Positions 52,214 to 61,331 of a DNA stretch of 64,000 nucleotides are shown one piece after another (position 1 is the stretch's first letter; each line of letters opens with the position of its first letter). The DNA is taken from contig JAPDQK010000002.1 of the NCBI GenBank assembly GCA_034505955.1, positions 162,558 through 226,557 of the forward strand, written 5' to 3'. The notes under the pieces were generated by a model that was not told the origin of the DNA, did not search any database, and saw nothing but the letters and a program-made list of their open reading frames with translations. Made by a program: the position numbers and the translations under genes. Origin of the DNA: Zhuqueibacter pondensis (GTDB lineage Bacteria; Zhuqueibacterota; Zhuqueibacteria; Zhuqueibacterales; Zhuqueibacteraceae).

Positions 52214-54886
52214 TTAAAACCCATGCTCCTTGCAGAACTTCAGTCCCCAGAGTTTTGCAAAGAACCCCAATTTTTTCCCGCACTCGAGGCAGCGGCCCAT
52301 CTTTGCCAGTCTCGCCGCTTGACGCTGTTGCTTTTTCAACAGGCGCTCCACTTCAAGCTCCACGGGGCTGACCCCCGGCGCATTGTCCTCATCCATTGGC
52401 ATCATCTTGAACTCCGGTTGCCGCACTTCCTGGTGGCGTGCAGCCATATGGTGCCCGGCGTGCTGCAACCTCGGTTCGGTGTTTTGCGGTGGCTTATGGC
52501 CTTTTTGATATATCGGATCTGCCGGATGCGTTGCATTCACAATGGTAACCCGTCCGGGTTTGTGCTCGTGCATCCGGGGCTTTGCACCCATTGTTCCGAG
52601 GGATCCGTGCGTGGCGGTTGTTCCGCGAGGTGGAGGCGTCATGGTTTCGCGTTTTTTGCCTGCTTCGAAGGCATCACGCGTGATGACCATGCGTTCCCAA
52701 AACTTCAAGGTGCCGCTCTCATCACCGGTGACCAGGATGGCGCCGTCCGGGCTGAATTCCGCACAGGTAATGGTGCCGGCGATCACGTGCATCAACTTGC
52801 CATCCTGCACATTCCATAATTTCACGCTGCGATCCTGATAATCGCTGGCGGCCAGAATCATTCCATCCGGGCTGAACCGAACCGCGGAGATTCCAGGCGA
52901 GAAGGGCTTGAGACTGTGCAGGAGCCTTTTATTCAGCACATCCCAAAGCTGGATCGCCTTGCCATAATGCAAGGTTGCCAAAATATTCGCGTTTGGGCTC
53001 AATGCCAGCCAGCTCACAGTGCTGGAGCTTTCGGGCAACGCATGGAGCAACCTGCCATCGCGAACGCTGTAGAATCGAACGCTGCCGTCGCTGGCACCAC
53101 AAATCAATTGGGTGTCGTCGGAAGAAAAAGTGAGACAGTTGGTCAAGCCGGAGCAACCCACGAACGTGTGCAGCAACTGGCCGGTACGCACTTCCCAAAG
53201 CATGGCGGTGTTGTCCGGACTGCCGGTTGCCAGCATGGTGCCGTCACTGCTGAAAATCACGGTATCGACACTGCTCTTGTGTCCGTTGAATGTGTGAATG
53301 AGTGAGCCGTCACTGACCTCCCAAAGAGTTGCCTCGCGATCATATTTGCCAACGGCAAGCATGGTGTCGTCCGGGCTGAAAGCCACGCAATGCACCGGCT
53401 GTTCCGGATTGATCAGATCGCAAAGTAATTTGTTGCTGGCGACATGCCACAATTTCACTCCGCCTCTGCGATCGACGCTCACCAACTTTTCGCCATTGTG
53501 ACTGAACGCCAGTTGGGTGACCGCGTCCTTGTGTCCGTACAGCGTGGCCCGGCGCTGATTTTCCGGTTGTTGCCATAGATGAATGCTGCCGTCACCGGCG
53601 CCGCTGGCAAGAATGCCTTGATCGGGGCTGAAAGCGAGACTGGTGATCCGGCTGCGATGCGCCTCCAGCGTGTGATGAATCGATTTGTGAACCAGCAACG
53701 ATTTGAAGGTTTGCTCGGCTTGTTGGATCAGCTCCAGCGCCTCGCGGTTGTCGAAATAGGTGTTCCGCTCCAAACACCGCTCGGCTTCCGACAGCCGCCG
53801 GCGAATTTCCGCTTCCACGGTCTTCGCTTCCGGGGAAGGATAGATCCAGTCGCTCAAGAGTCTCCTGGCGGCTTGCAGTTTTTGACGAACCTCGTCCCCG
53901 GTTTTGTTGCGCAGGCCGTGAAACAATTGATTGACATCGCTGAGCACAAAGCGGAAATCAAAATCGCTTTCGGCTTTCAAGCAGTAGGCCTCATCGAGCT
54001 CGATGGCACGTTTCAAGCTTGCGGCTGCGGTTTTGCCATCTCCAAGCAGCGCCGAAAATTTGGCCTGATGATAGAAGGCTTCGGAAAGCTGCGGATAGGT
54101 CTCGGTGGCCTGCCTGGCAAGTTCGAAAGAATCTTGCAGCAGTTGTTGCGCACCGGCGGTGTTTCCTTGCAGCACCTGCTCCTGGGCTTGCGCATAGCAG
54201 GAGATGGAGGCATGCAGCAGCGCCTCTCCGGCAAAGCGATTCGCTTCCGGCAACACGCGGGCCTCGGCTTTGGCGTAACGCGCGGCGGCGCGCAAATGTT
54301 TCTCGGCTTTTTTGAGATCCAGGACATTGCAGTCATCGGTTACACCATACAAATACAGCTTGCCGATCAACAACTGCGTCATGAAATTGGTGTCGTCTTT
54401 TTTCTCCGATTCATGCAATGCCTCCATGGCCTTGTCCAGCAAGCCCTTGGACAACCGGTCACAGCCGATGCGGTAATATTCACGGGCCTGGGTAAGGGTC
54501 GGATTCTCGAGCGTGGCATGAACGGCCTCCATTTCCTGGAGGAAATGCAACATGGTCTGGTTCTGCAATTGGAATTGCTCGATCATCAGCGCCATGTTGT
54601 AGTCAAAGCTGGCGCGGAGGGCATCGATGGAGGCACCTACGCCGTTGATGATGTCCTCCATTCTACCGAAGCCGCTTTCGAGCGTCAGGTTGATCGCATC
54701 GAAGCCGGAGGAAAAGCGCTTCGATAGCGCTTCCCGGCTGGCAATAATCTCCTCGGTTTGCTGGGAGATGGCCATCCGTTCTTTTTGGCTGTTGCGCCGA
54801 ATCTCGCCCTTGAGCACTTTGAACAAAGAAGTATTTTTGAGATACTTCTCCCACCCCAGTTGCGAACCAATATAGAAATGAAACAT
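52214..54886 (-). CDS. TPR/WD40-repeat protein with C-terminal zinc finger
   Basis: 890 residues. Residues 1-130 are helical (EALSKRFSSGFDAINLTLES). A TPR-like region (about 130-320) contains AREYYRIGCDRLSKGLLDKA. Eight WD40 blades (about 415-700) have the form H..I..LAFSPDG..LASG..D..I.LW. A His/Met/Pro-rich disordered linker (MHEHKPGRV, HHMAARHQ) leads to a zinc finger, CLECGKKLGFFAKLWG then KFCKEHGF. No signal peptide. It sits at the 3' end of the pilus cluster and may be a cytoplasmic scaffold. AAGGAGG precedes the start. Confidence 0.82.
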   Translation of the reverse strand: MFHFYIGSQLGWEKYLKNTSLFKVLKGEIRRNSQKERMAISQQTEEIIASREALSKRFSSGFDAINLTLESGFGRMEDIINGVGASIDALRASFDYNMALMIEQFQLQNQTMLHFLQEMEAVHATLENPTLTQAREYYRIGCDRLSKGLLDKAMEALHESEKKDDTNFMTQLLIGKLYLYGVTDDCNVLDLKKAEKHLRAAARYAKAEARVLPEANRFAGEALLHASISCYAQAQEQVLQGNTAGAQQLLQDSFELARQATETYPQLSEAFYHQAKFSALLGDGKTAAASLKRAIELDEAYCLKAESDFDFRFVLSDVNQLFHGLRNKTGDEVRQKLQAARRLLSDWIYPSPEAKTVEAEIRRRLSEAERCLERNTYFDNREALELIQQAEQTFKSLLVHKSIHHTLEAHRSRITSLAFSPDQGILASGAGDGSIHLWQQPENQRRATLYGHKDAVTQLAFSHNGEKLVSVDRRGGVKLWHVASNKLLCDLINPEQPVHCVAFSPDDTMLAVGKYDREATLWEVSDGSLIHTFNGHKSSVDTVIFSSDGTMLATGSPDNTAMLWEVRTGQLLHTFVGCSGLTNCLTFSSDDTQLICGASDGSVRFYSVRDGRLLHALPESSSTVSWLALSPNANILATLHYGKAIQLWDVLNKRLLHSLKPFSPGISAVRFSPDGMILAASDYQDRSVKLWNVQDGKLMHVIAGTITCAEFSPDGAILVTGDESGTLKFWERMVITRDAFEAGKKRETMTPPPRGTTATHGSLGTMGAKPRMHEHKPGRVTIVNATHPADPIYQKGHKPPQNTEPRLQHAGHHMAARHQEVRQPEFKMMPMDEDNAPGVSPVELEVERLLKKQQRQAARLAKMGRCLECGKKLGFFAKLWGLKFCKEHGF

Positions 54887-54959
54887 GTTTTATCCTCCTT
54901 GAATGGAGCCGTGATCTTTTCCTTGCAATAACTGTCTGTTGATGATGCGGCGCTCAGAT

Positions 54960-55110
54960 GACACTCAAGCCCCGGGACCGTGGCGCGACGACTGCTTCAC
55001 CAGCCTGTCCTCTTCTCCCCTGGCCTGCGCCAGGCCGGTCGACACAGCCTTCAAAATAAGGGGTGGCCGGAGCCCTCGGGGCAAGGCTCCGGCCTGGCTG
55101 TGTGAGGGGG
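54960..55110. other. GC-rich region with nested inverted repeats
   Basis: GGCCGGAGCC (55065-55074) pairs with GGCTCCGGCC (55085-55094); around it CACAGCC (55044) pairs with GGCTGTG (55096). It lies between the secretin and WD40 genes and could be an attenuator on the minus-strand transcript. Confidence 0.45.
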
Positions 55111-55124
55111 GAGGAGCGACTCTC

Positions 55125-55216
55125 TCAACCCCGATAATTCAGGAGTTGCATTTTAAGCACAAGCCAAAATGCGGCGTGCAGTCAATTTACGCACTATGTG
55201 AATTATCGGGGTCAAA
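55125..55216. repeat. MITE-like element, CCCCGATAATTCA family, copy 3
   Basis: Terminal repeats TCAACCCCGATAATTCA and TGAATTATCGGGGTCAA around ~57 bp. The core (with GTCAATTTACGCAC) is similar to the reverse complement of copy 1, so it is inserted in the opposite direction. It lies about 35 bases after the secretin stop. Confidence 0.85.
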
Positions 55217-55249
55217 ACGTTGACAACATGAATTCTCTCATGCACGCAT

Positions 55250-56470
55250 TCATGGCTTTGTTTGCGGACTCCGGCTCGCTCCACGCGTCGGGCCTGCCTT
55301 CGTTCTGCCCTCGGTGCTGCCGGGTTCCAAATATTTTTTGAAATCCTGCCGTTCACGCTCCAGTTGTTTTTTGAAATCGAGCGGCGGCGCATATTTCCGG
55401 GTCAACAAGCCCGGGACGATTTTGGCCTGGATGAGAATGATCAATTCCTTTTTGGAGACGGCCCTGTAGTTATAGCCAAAAACATAACGCAGCAGCGGCA
55501 GGTCTTTCAGCAGCGGTATGCCTTTGCGCTGGCTCTGAATCTCATGGCTGAGCAGACCGGCCAGCACCGTTTCCTCACCGTTGAGCAGCAGCACCCGCGT
55601 CGTGCCTTCGGTAATACTCTTGGTCGGGCCAAAAACATCCGGTTGAACATCGCTGCGCTCGGCCTGGATATCCAGATGGATGAAAGTCGAATCATTGCGA
55701 CCATAAATCGTCGGGGTAACGCTCAGGATGACGCCGGCTTCATATTCGGTGTAGCGCGAGTTGCCGGCAAAGTCCTGCAGGATCAAGTAGAAATTTTTTC
55801 CGACTTTGATCTTGCCTTTTTGGCCGTCCATCACCCGGATTTGCGGCCGCGCCAGGATCTCGCCCTTCTTTTTGCTCTCGAACAATCGCAACAGCGCGGC
55901 GACATTCACGCGTGTGCCCTGAATGACCCCGCTGCCAGAAGCTTCCAGAAATTTCTTGCCAAGTTCCTGGGCGCCGGAGGTTTGGATCCGGACCGTGCCG
56001 TTTTTGAATGTCGTCCAATCGATGCCCATTTCGTGGAGCGTCTCGTAATCCGCCTGAAAGAAGACCGCATTGATCTCCACCTCGCGGGTGACGACCGTGA
56101 TGGGAGTTTCCTTTTCCTGCTGCGACTCCGGCTGCTTGCTGCTGATCAACTCCTCCACTTCATAGTAGCGTTCATGCTGATTGTATTTCAATAAATTGGA
56201 GCGCAGGATGAACTCGAACGCGCGCTTCCAATACATGTTTTCCACCGAGACACCAATGGGTTTGGTGTGGCCCTTGGAATCGATGATGATGCGATTTTCC
56301 AGGCGCTGGCTGTAGCCGTTCAAGATGTCGAGCGCAACATTCATCGGCACGTTGGGATTCAGAGAAACCAGTTCATCGGGGCGATAGGTTCGCAACGGAA
56401 AATTCTCCTGCGCCGGAAGCTCCCACACACAGCACAGCATCAGAATGATTACGGAGGTGGTCTTCGTCAT
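55250..56470 (-). CDS. Secretin-family outer-membrane pore (PilQ/GspD-like, short)
   Basis: 406 residues: signal peptide (MTKTTSVIILMLCCVWELPA), a secretin/TonB short N-terminal-like domain (MNVALDILNGYSQRLENRII ... AFEFILRSNLLKY), and the secretin core (VVTREVEINAVFFQADYETL, RPQIRVMDGQKGKIKVGK, EGTTRVLLLNGEETVLAGLL, KGIPLLKDLPLLRYVFGYNY, KKELIILIQAKIVP). The pore should span the outer membrane for pilus or protein export. It is much shorter than PilQ (600-700) because only one N-domain is present. Downstream of the PilO-like gene. Confidence 0.88.
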   Translation of the reverse strand: MTKTTSVIILMLCCVWELPAQENFPLRTYRPDELVSLNPNVPMNVALDILNGYSQRLENRIIIDSKGHTKPIGVSVENMYWKRAFEFILRSNLLKYNQHERYYEVEELISSKQPESQQEKETPITVVTREVEINAVFFQADYETLHEMGIDWTTFKNGTVRIQTSGAQELGKKFLEASGSGVIQGTRVNVAALLRLFESKKKGEILARPQIRVMDGQKGKIKVGKNFYLILQDFAGNSRYTEYEAGVILSVTPTIYGRNDSTFIHLDIQAERSDVQPDVFGPTKSITEGTTRVLLLNGEETVLAGLLSHEIQSQRKGIPLLKDLPLLRYVFGYNYRAVSKKELIILIQAKIVPGLLTRKYAPPLDFKKQLERERQDFKKYLEPGSTEGRTKAGPTRGASRSPQTKP

Positions 56471-56484
56471 GTTGTCACTTCATA

Positions 56485-57405
56485 TTAGTTGTATTCGATT
56501 TGCAGCCGCAGCACTCTGGTGCTGCCGCTCTCGGTTTCAAGCTCGAACTCCACATCGTTGCGTTGCGGATTGAGTCTTGTCAATCTGCCGCGCCGCACCG
56601 GATCGCCGATTCGCAACGGCACGACTTTTCCGTCCCTGGCGCGCAAGTAAGCCCGGTCATTCGTGATCGCGAGCAGCGTGGAACTCTCCGCGTCGATCAG
56701 GCCCGGCGGCTCCTTGGGTTTGGGTGGCGCGACCGGCGCCGCGGAGGTTGTCACCGCCGCCACAGGTTTCGCTTCGGCCACCGTGGGCAGCAGAGCCGCA
56801 AAGGCATCCCAGGAAAATTCGGTTTCCCAGTTGAACGCCGGAGACGTCATGGCGACTTCACTGCTCACCGCCCACTCTTTGGTCATCGAGTAGCCCTCAA
56901 ACATGATCACAAAGTTCACCAGCTTCGGATCATTGTCGCTGCGTTTGAAATTCACACTTTTGATCTGATAGATCAGCGGGTTGTGGGTCATGTACCAGAT
57001 CAGCGAACAGATGTTGCGATAGCTGCCCTCGCCGTTGATCGTATAGGAAAAGACCGTGTACTCGTTCCTGGTTTTCTTCTCGTTCAAATAGAAATCAAAG
57101 TCGAGATCCAGTTGATGCACCTGGATCAGCCAATTGATGTAGGACAGAGAAAATGCCGGCTCCTGGGTGTTCAGGATTTTTTTTGGCGCGCGTTGCCACT
57201 TGACTTGCAGGGAATCGCGCTCGGCCGTGACTTTGGCCAGGGTTTCGGCAACTTCCAGCGCGCCTCGCAACTGCATGGTCAACTGTTTGTTTTTCCCGGA
57301 AACGCGGTCCAACTCCCGGGCCTCACGACGATACCAGAGAAATCCCATGGCAGTCAGCAGCACCAGCAGGATGAGAATGGTCAGTGTGTTGCGTCTGGCG
57401 TACAT
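56485..57405 (-). CDS. PilO-PilP-like fusion protein
   Basis: 306 residues. A short N-terminal cytoplasmic tail, one membrane helix (LTILILLVLLTAMGFLWY), a coiled coil, and a PilO-like ferredoxin domain (INWLIQVHQLDLDFDFYLNE ... YRNICSLIWYMTHNPLIY). After a Pro/Ala linker the last ~75 residues resemble PilP (TLLAITNDRAYLRARDGKVV, PLRIGDPVRRGRL). In type IV pili PilO and PilP are separate inner-membrane alignment proteins linking PilN to the secretin; here they appear fused. It lies 14 bases before the secretin gene. Confidence 0.75.
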   Translation of the reverse strand: MYARRNTLTILILLVLLTAMGFLWYRREARELDRVSGKNKQLTMQLRGALEVAETLAKVTAERDSLQVKWQRAPKKILNTQEPAFSLSYINWLIQVHQLDLDFDFYLNEKKTRNEYTVFSYTINGEGSYRNICSLIWYMTHNPLIYQIKSVNFKRSDNDPKLVNFVIMFEGYSMTKEWAVSSEVAMTSPAFNWETEFSWDAFAALLPTVAEAKPVAAVTTSAAPVAPPKPKEPPGLIDAESSTLLAITNDRAYLRARDGKVVPLRIGDPVRRGRLTRLNPQRNDVEFELETESGSTRVLRLQIEYN

Positions 57406-57426
57406 CCTTCGAATTCCATTTTTTTG

Positions 57427-59790
57427 TTATTTCAGTCCGACAATGCGATAGTCCTTTGTGAGCAAACCCGCCATTTGCGCAGCTTTTTTTTCCGCTGCCG
57501 GTCGCGTGCTGAATGCGCCGACCAGGACACGGTACCGCCTGGTTCCGCTGCGCTCGTCCTGATAATAATCCACCGCGGCATCGTAGCCTTGCTTGCGGTA
57601 GGCCGCGGCGAGCTGCTCGGCAAGCTCTTTGGTGTAACTGACCGCCGCCTCGATACTGTACGCGCGATAGATTTCCTGCGCTTTGACCGCCGGAGGGGAA
57701 GAGGTGGCATTGTCCGGCTGGACCGGCGAATTGCGCGGCGCGGCAATATTGTTGGCAACGAATTCGGGCCGGCCGGCTTCATTGCTGCCTGCCAGTTGGC
57801 GCGTTTCCGGTGGTGCTGCCACTTTATTGGTTGGCACTGTCGTGCCATAGCCATCTCGCATTTGGACGTCGGGATCAGCCGGCGCCGAAGTCTTCTTGGT
57901 TTCGATCACCGGAGAATCGAATCGCCGGGGCAGCTCCGGTGGCCGTTTCTCCGGAACAGGTTTTTCCCGCACCGATTCACTCCTGCCATCGGCCTGCGAC
58001 TGATCCCTCAGCGGTGGCGTGATGGAGGCTGGTTTAACCATCGGCTTTGTGGTCGCAGGGTTACTCCCCGCTCCATCATTTGCCTTCGGCTTTTGATCCG
58101 TCCAAAGGGGCTGGCGTGACATCGGTTCCTCCAGCCCGGAGGCGGCAGGTGATCGGGCAAGGCTTTCGTTTGGCGACAATCTTGAAGCCGGACGGACGCC
58201 TTCCCCGGTGAGGATCAAGTTGCCGTTGGCGCCATAGTTTTGGGCGTCGAACGTGCTGATGCCCTGACCGGCAAGCTGAATATTGTCCGGCGTGCTGTAG
58301 CGTTCCAGCTCGAAATTGAACAATTTGCGTTTGTTCGCTTCCATGCGCGAGACCCGGCGCAGGCTCGCTTGTTCCAATTTCTCGGCCAGCATCGGAATGC
58401 TTTCCCGGTTGAAAGCGCTGCCCTTGATGGAAAAGCCTTCCTTCTGCTTGACAATTTCGTCCACCCACAGGTTGCGAGTTCTGCCCACGCTGGCGTTCAA
58501 CTTTTGCAGAAATGCCAGAAACTCGTTGTGCCCCAGGCTCAGACTGTCGGCGAGCACGAAGTTTTTGGTCAGACGCTTGATCTGATCCTCCAGGCCGAGC
58601 ACTTTGTCGACGGTGGCCTGATTGTTTTTGATCTGCTGCTCCAACTGGATGTTCTTCGTGCGCATCGTGTTGATATTGCTGCGAATTTTCAAAATTTGCC
58701 AGGTGAAAAAGAACGCCATCAATCCGGTCAGCGCCAGCAGAATATAACCCCGGTAGTCGAGTTTGAGCACCTGCTGCTGATCCAGCAATTCCTGCGGCAG
58801 CAAATTCAATGGAATGAATGCCGGATTTTTGGGCTCCAGCACTTTCCAGGCAAGTGCGATCGGCACGGCAAATTCCGAAAAAGTCCGGCGCTGGGAATCG
58901 TTCGCCGGGAAACTCCCCAGTTTTTGCGAGGCCAGATATTCGACAGTGACATTCTCGAACAGCGAGGTGAAAAATTCCCTGGCATTGATCCGGCTGCTTT
59001 TGCCCGCCAGCAAGATCGTGGAAATCTCCGGAATTTGCGCCTCGTCCTGCTCATAGAGCAGCTTGCGATAGATCACCTCCAAATTTTCCGGGGAGGCGGT
59101 ATTTTCATGAATGATCGAGCTGACATGCAGCAGGTCTTGTCCGCGCAAAAAAATCAGCCGGGTGAAATCGTCCTCGATGTAGATGATGGTCGTTATTTTT
59201 CCGACTTCGAGCTTGAGGCTGCTGCGCGCCAGATTGGCCAGCGCCAGCTCGGTGGTATCCATCAGCGCAAAATAAAGATTATTGCGCACGAAGCCGTTGA
59301 CCTCTTGCAGCAGCGACATGGTCGGCGGATGCTTCTCGTACGACATGCTGATGCTCGAGCCATCCTTCGACTTCAACTGCTTTTGCCCCAGATTCTGGCC
59401 GATTTCCTTGTCGCTGCCGCCGATGGCGATTGCGAAGGGGCCGTCCATCCGCTGATAGTTGACCATGGACAGCGGAATATTGAAGGCAATTTTGACCTTC
59501 TTGCGGGTGTATTTTTCCAGAAGCTGATACAGGCTTTCCAAATTCGCGCCGTCCTGTTTGTAAGCGCCGGTGCCATGATCCTTGTCGCCGACCGCATCCT
59601 TGAGATCAAAAGCCTCCTTGTCCTCGGCATCCGCGTATTGGGGCTTTTCCTCCGGAGCGGGTTGGTGCTCCAGGGTGGTTTTCAGCCGCGCCCGTTCCAA
59701 CCCTTCAATCCGAATTTGGCCTTTGTGGCTGACCAAATGCGCCAGCCGCACTTCCGTGCCGCTGACCGCGAGTCCAAGTGCTTGCTTCAT
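57427..59790 (-). CDS. PilM-PilN fusion with C-terminal SPOR domain
   Basis: 787 residues. The N-terminal ~330 are PilM-like (MKQALGLAVSGTEVRLAHLV ... LAGKSSRINAREFFTSL; actin-like fold). One membrane helix near 347-368 (YILLALTGLMAFFFTWQIL) begins the PilN-like part with a coiled coil and a ferredoxin-like domain (SVGRTRNLWVDEIVKQKEGF). A long Pro/Ser-rich linker leads to a SPOR domain (last ~75 residues: YSIEAAVSYTKELAEQLAAA ... RRYRVLVGAFSTRPAAEKKA) that would bind denuded peptidoglycan. PilM and PilN are normally separate; the SPOR tail is unusual. Confidence 0.78.
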   Translation of the reverse strand: MKQALGLAVSGTEVRLAHLVSHKGQIRIEGLERARLKTTLEHQPAPEEKPQYADAEDKEAFDLKDAVGDKDHGTGAYKQDGANLESLYQLLEKYTRKKVKIAFNIPLSMVNYQRMDGPFAIAIGGSDKEIGQNLGQKQLKSKDGSSISMSYEKHPPTMSLLQEVNGFVRNNLYFALMDTTELALANLARSSLKLEVGKITTIIYIEDDFTRLIFLRGQDLLHVSSIIHENTASPENLEVIYRKLLYEQDEAQIPEISTILLAGKSSRINAREFFTSLFENVTVEYLASQKLGSFPANDSQRRTFSEFAVPIALAWKVLEPKNPAFIPLNLLPQELLDQQQVLKLDYRGYILLALTGLMAFFFTWQILKIRSNINTMRTKNIQLEQQIKNNQATVDKVLGLEDQIKRLTKNFVLADSLSLGHNEFLAFLQKLNASVGRTRNLWVDEIVKQKEGFSIKGSAFNRESIPMLAEKLEQASLRRVSRMEANKRKLFNFELERYSTPDNIQLAGQGISTFDAQNYGANGNLILTGEGVRPASRLSPNESLARSPAASGLEEPMSRQPLWTDQKPKANDGAGSNPATTKPMVKPASITPPLRDQSQADGRSESVREKPVPEKRPPELPRRFDSPVIETKKTSAPADPDVQMRDGYGTTVPTNKVAAPPETRQLAGSNEAGRPEFVANNIAAPRNSPVQPDNATSSPPAVKAQEIYRAYSIEAAVSYTKELAEQLAAAYRKQGYDAAVDYYQDERSGTRRYRVLVGAFSTRPAAEKKAAQMAGLLTKDYRIVGLK

Positions 59791-59849
59791 GTGAATTCTG
59801 TACTTTGCGTGTTATATTGCTCGACTCCACTATTCCTTCACACACTCGC

Positions 59850-61100
59850 TCAAACCTGCACCAACCGCCGCTCATATTTGACCAAATCCTCGAAGCGCTT
59901 TTTATTGTTGGCATTATTGAGCGCCTGTTCGTAGGAGATGGTGTTGTTTTTATGCAGGCGCGCCAGGTCCTGCTCCATGGTGATCATGCCCTCGTTGCTG
60001 CACTGCTGGATGATCTGATAGATCTCATCCGTATGATTGTTGCGAATTGCCGCCCGCACCGGCACATTGGCCACCATCACTTCCTTCGCCAAAACCAGTT
60101 TGCCGTTCAGCGTGGGAACCAGCTTTTGCGAGATGACGCAGGTGAGCACGCTGGCCAGGCGCTCGCGAATGCGCGTCTGCTCCAGCGGCATGGATTCACC
60201 AAGAATGCGATCGATGCTCTCCACTGCCGAGGAAGTGTGCAGGGTGGTGAACACCTTGTGGCCGCTGTCTGCCGCCTCCAACACCGTGGCAATGGTGTCC
60301 GGATCGCGCATCTCACCGATGACGATGATGTCCGGATCCTGGCGCAACGCCTGGATGGTGCCTTCCTTGAACGAAGGCACATCCCGGCCGACTTCGCGAT
60401 GGCGGATCGCACACTTGTTGGAAGTGTGAATGTACTCCAAGGGATCGGCGATCACCACGATGTGGCCTTGCGAGTGGCGGTTGTTGGCATCGATGATCGT
60501 GTCGAGCGTGGCGCTTTTGCCCGAGCCGGTGATGCCGGTGATCAGGATCAAGCCGCGTTTTTCGTACTCCAAGCTCATCAGGCGCGCGACATTGCGATGC
60601 AAGCCCAAACCCGAAAATGGCCGCACTTCCGTGTTGATGCGGCGCAGGTTCATCGCCAGATGATTCAGCTCGAGATACATCGTGGCGCGAAATCGCTTCC
60701 GTCCGGTCGGGCCCGGCAGTTGATAGGAAAAATCCAATTGCCGGCGATTCCACAGATCCTGGCGCTCCACCTGCATCAGGAGATTGAGCAACAGGAGATC
60801 GGTCTCATCCACGGTAAAATTCCCCATCTCCGGATCCGGCGCTTTCTTGCCATAAATGCGATACCACACCATGCCGTTGCTGCCCACGCTGCCGAAGTCC
60901 AGGTCTGACGCTTCTTTGCTTTCCATGGTGAGGAGAAAGAACTCCACCGCCAGGCGCAGTTGGTGGCGTATTTCCTCCGGCTGCTTGTCAATGAGCTGTC
61001 CGATAATCGTCAACCGCTCGATACCTTCGACGCTGGAAGAGATCTGGGTAATCAAATCCGCAAGAATACGTTTTGCATTGAGAACACGATGATCCAACAT
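59850..61100 (-). CDS. PilT-like secretion/retraction ATPase
   Basis: 416 residues. Walker A GITGSGKSATLDTI, an Asp box VVIADPLEYIH (usual form EDPIE; first Glu is Ala here), Walker B DIIVIGEMRDPDT and His box GHKVFTTLHTSSAVESIDR. These mark the PilT/PilU retraction branch of the type II/IV secretion superfamily. N-terminal ~120 residues lack the usual PilT start. It probably powers pilus retraction or pseudopilus movement at the inner membrane; no PilB-type extension ATPase is in the window. 59 bases separate it from the PilM-PilN gene. Confidence 0.88.
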   Translation of the reverse strand: MLDHRVLNAKRILADLITQISSSVEGIERLTIIGQLIDKQPEEIRHQLRLAVEFFLLTMESKEASDLDFGSVGSNGMVWYRIYGKKAPDPEMGNFTVDETDLLLLNLLMQVERQDLWNRRQLDFSYQLPGPTGRKRFRATMYLELNHLAMNLRRINTEVRPFSGLGLHRNVARLMSLEYEKRGLILITGITGSGKSATLDTIIDANNRHSQGHIVVIADPLEYIHTSNKCAIRHREVGRDVPSFKEGTIQALRQDPDIIVIGEMRDPDTIATVLEAADSGHKVFTTLHTSSAVESIDRILGESMPLEQTRIRERLASVLTCVISQKLVPTLNGKLVLAKEVMVANVPVRAAIRNNHTDEIYQIIQQCSNEGMITMEQDLARLHKNNTISYEQALNNANNKKRFEDLVKYERRLVQV

Positions 61101-61215
61101 GTAGTCGCAAATTTCCTATTCGTTTCAAATCCGGTATAAGCAAGCCATTTGAACTGCACTTTCCTTGTTTATAGCATTACCCCGAAACAACTATCACGGC
61201 CACGAAGATTTTGGG
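61101..61215. other. Non-coding region upstream of the PilT-like gene
   Basis: No gene or clear promoter. Together with the repeats at 61216 and 61332 it forms the gap between the PilT-like and PilX-like genes. Confidence 0.4.
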
Positions 61216-61305
61216 AGGCAGAATAATTGTTCAGCAGACTGCGTCCGTAGGAATGATTAAGAAATTATTCCTACGGACGCAGTCTGCCAAACAATCATTC
61301 TGCCT
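61216..61305. repeat. 90-bp near-perfect palindrome (MITE-like)
   Basis: Arms of about 43 bases starting AGGCAGAATAATTGTT and ending AACAATCATTCTGCCT, with a shared core GCAGACTGCGTCCGTAGGAA / TTCCTACGGACGCAGTCTGC. Only a few mismatches and a very short centre. A transcript would form one long hairpin. Confidence 0.85.
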
Positions 61306-61331
61306 TTGGGTTGCGGCGAATGTTGCGTTAT

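Noticed and set aside
53579..54727. 382-residue open frame on the plus strand
   Set aside because: Antisense shadow of the WD40/TPR gene, whose motifs are unambiguous on the minus strand.
56500..58119. 539-residue open frame on the plus strand
   Set aside because: Antisense to the PilO-like and SPOR-containing genes; Arg/His-rich composition typical of shadow frames.
58240..59934. 564-residue open frame on the plus strand
   Set aside because: Antisense shadow of the PilM-PilN gene; no domain or ribosome site.
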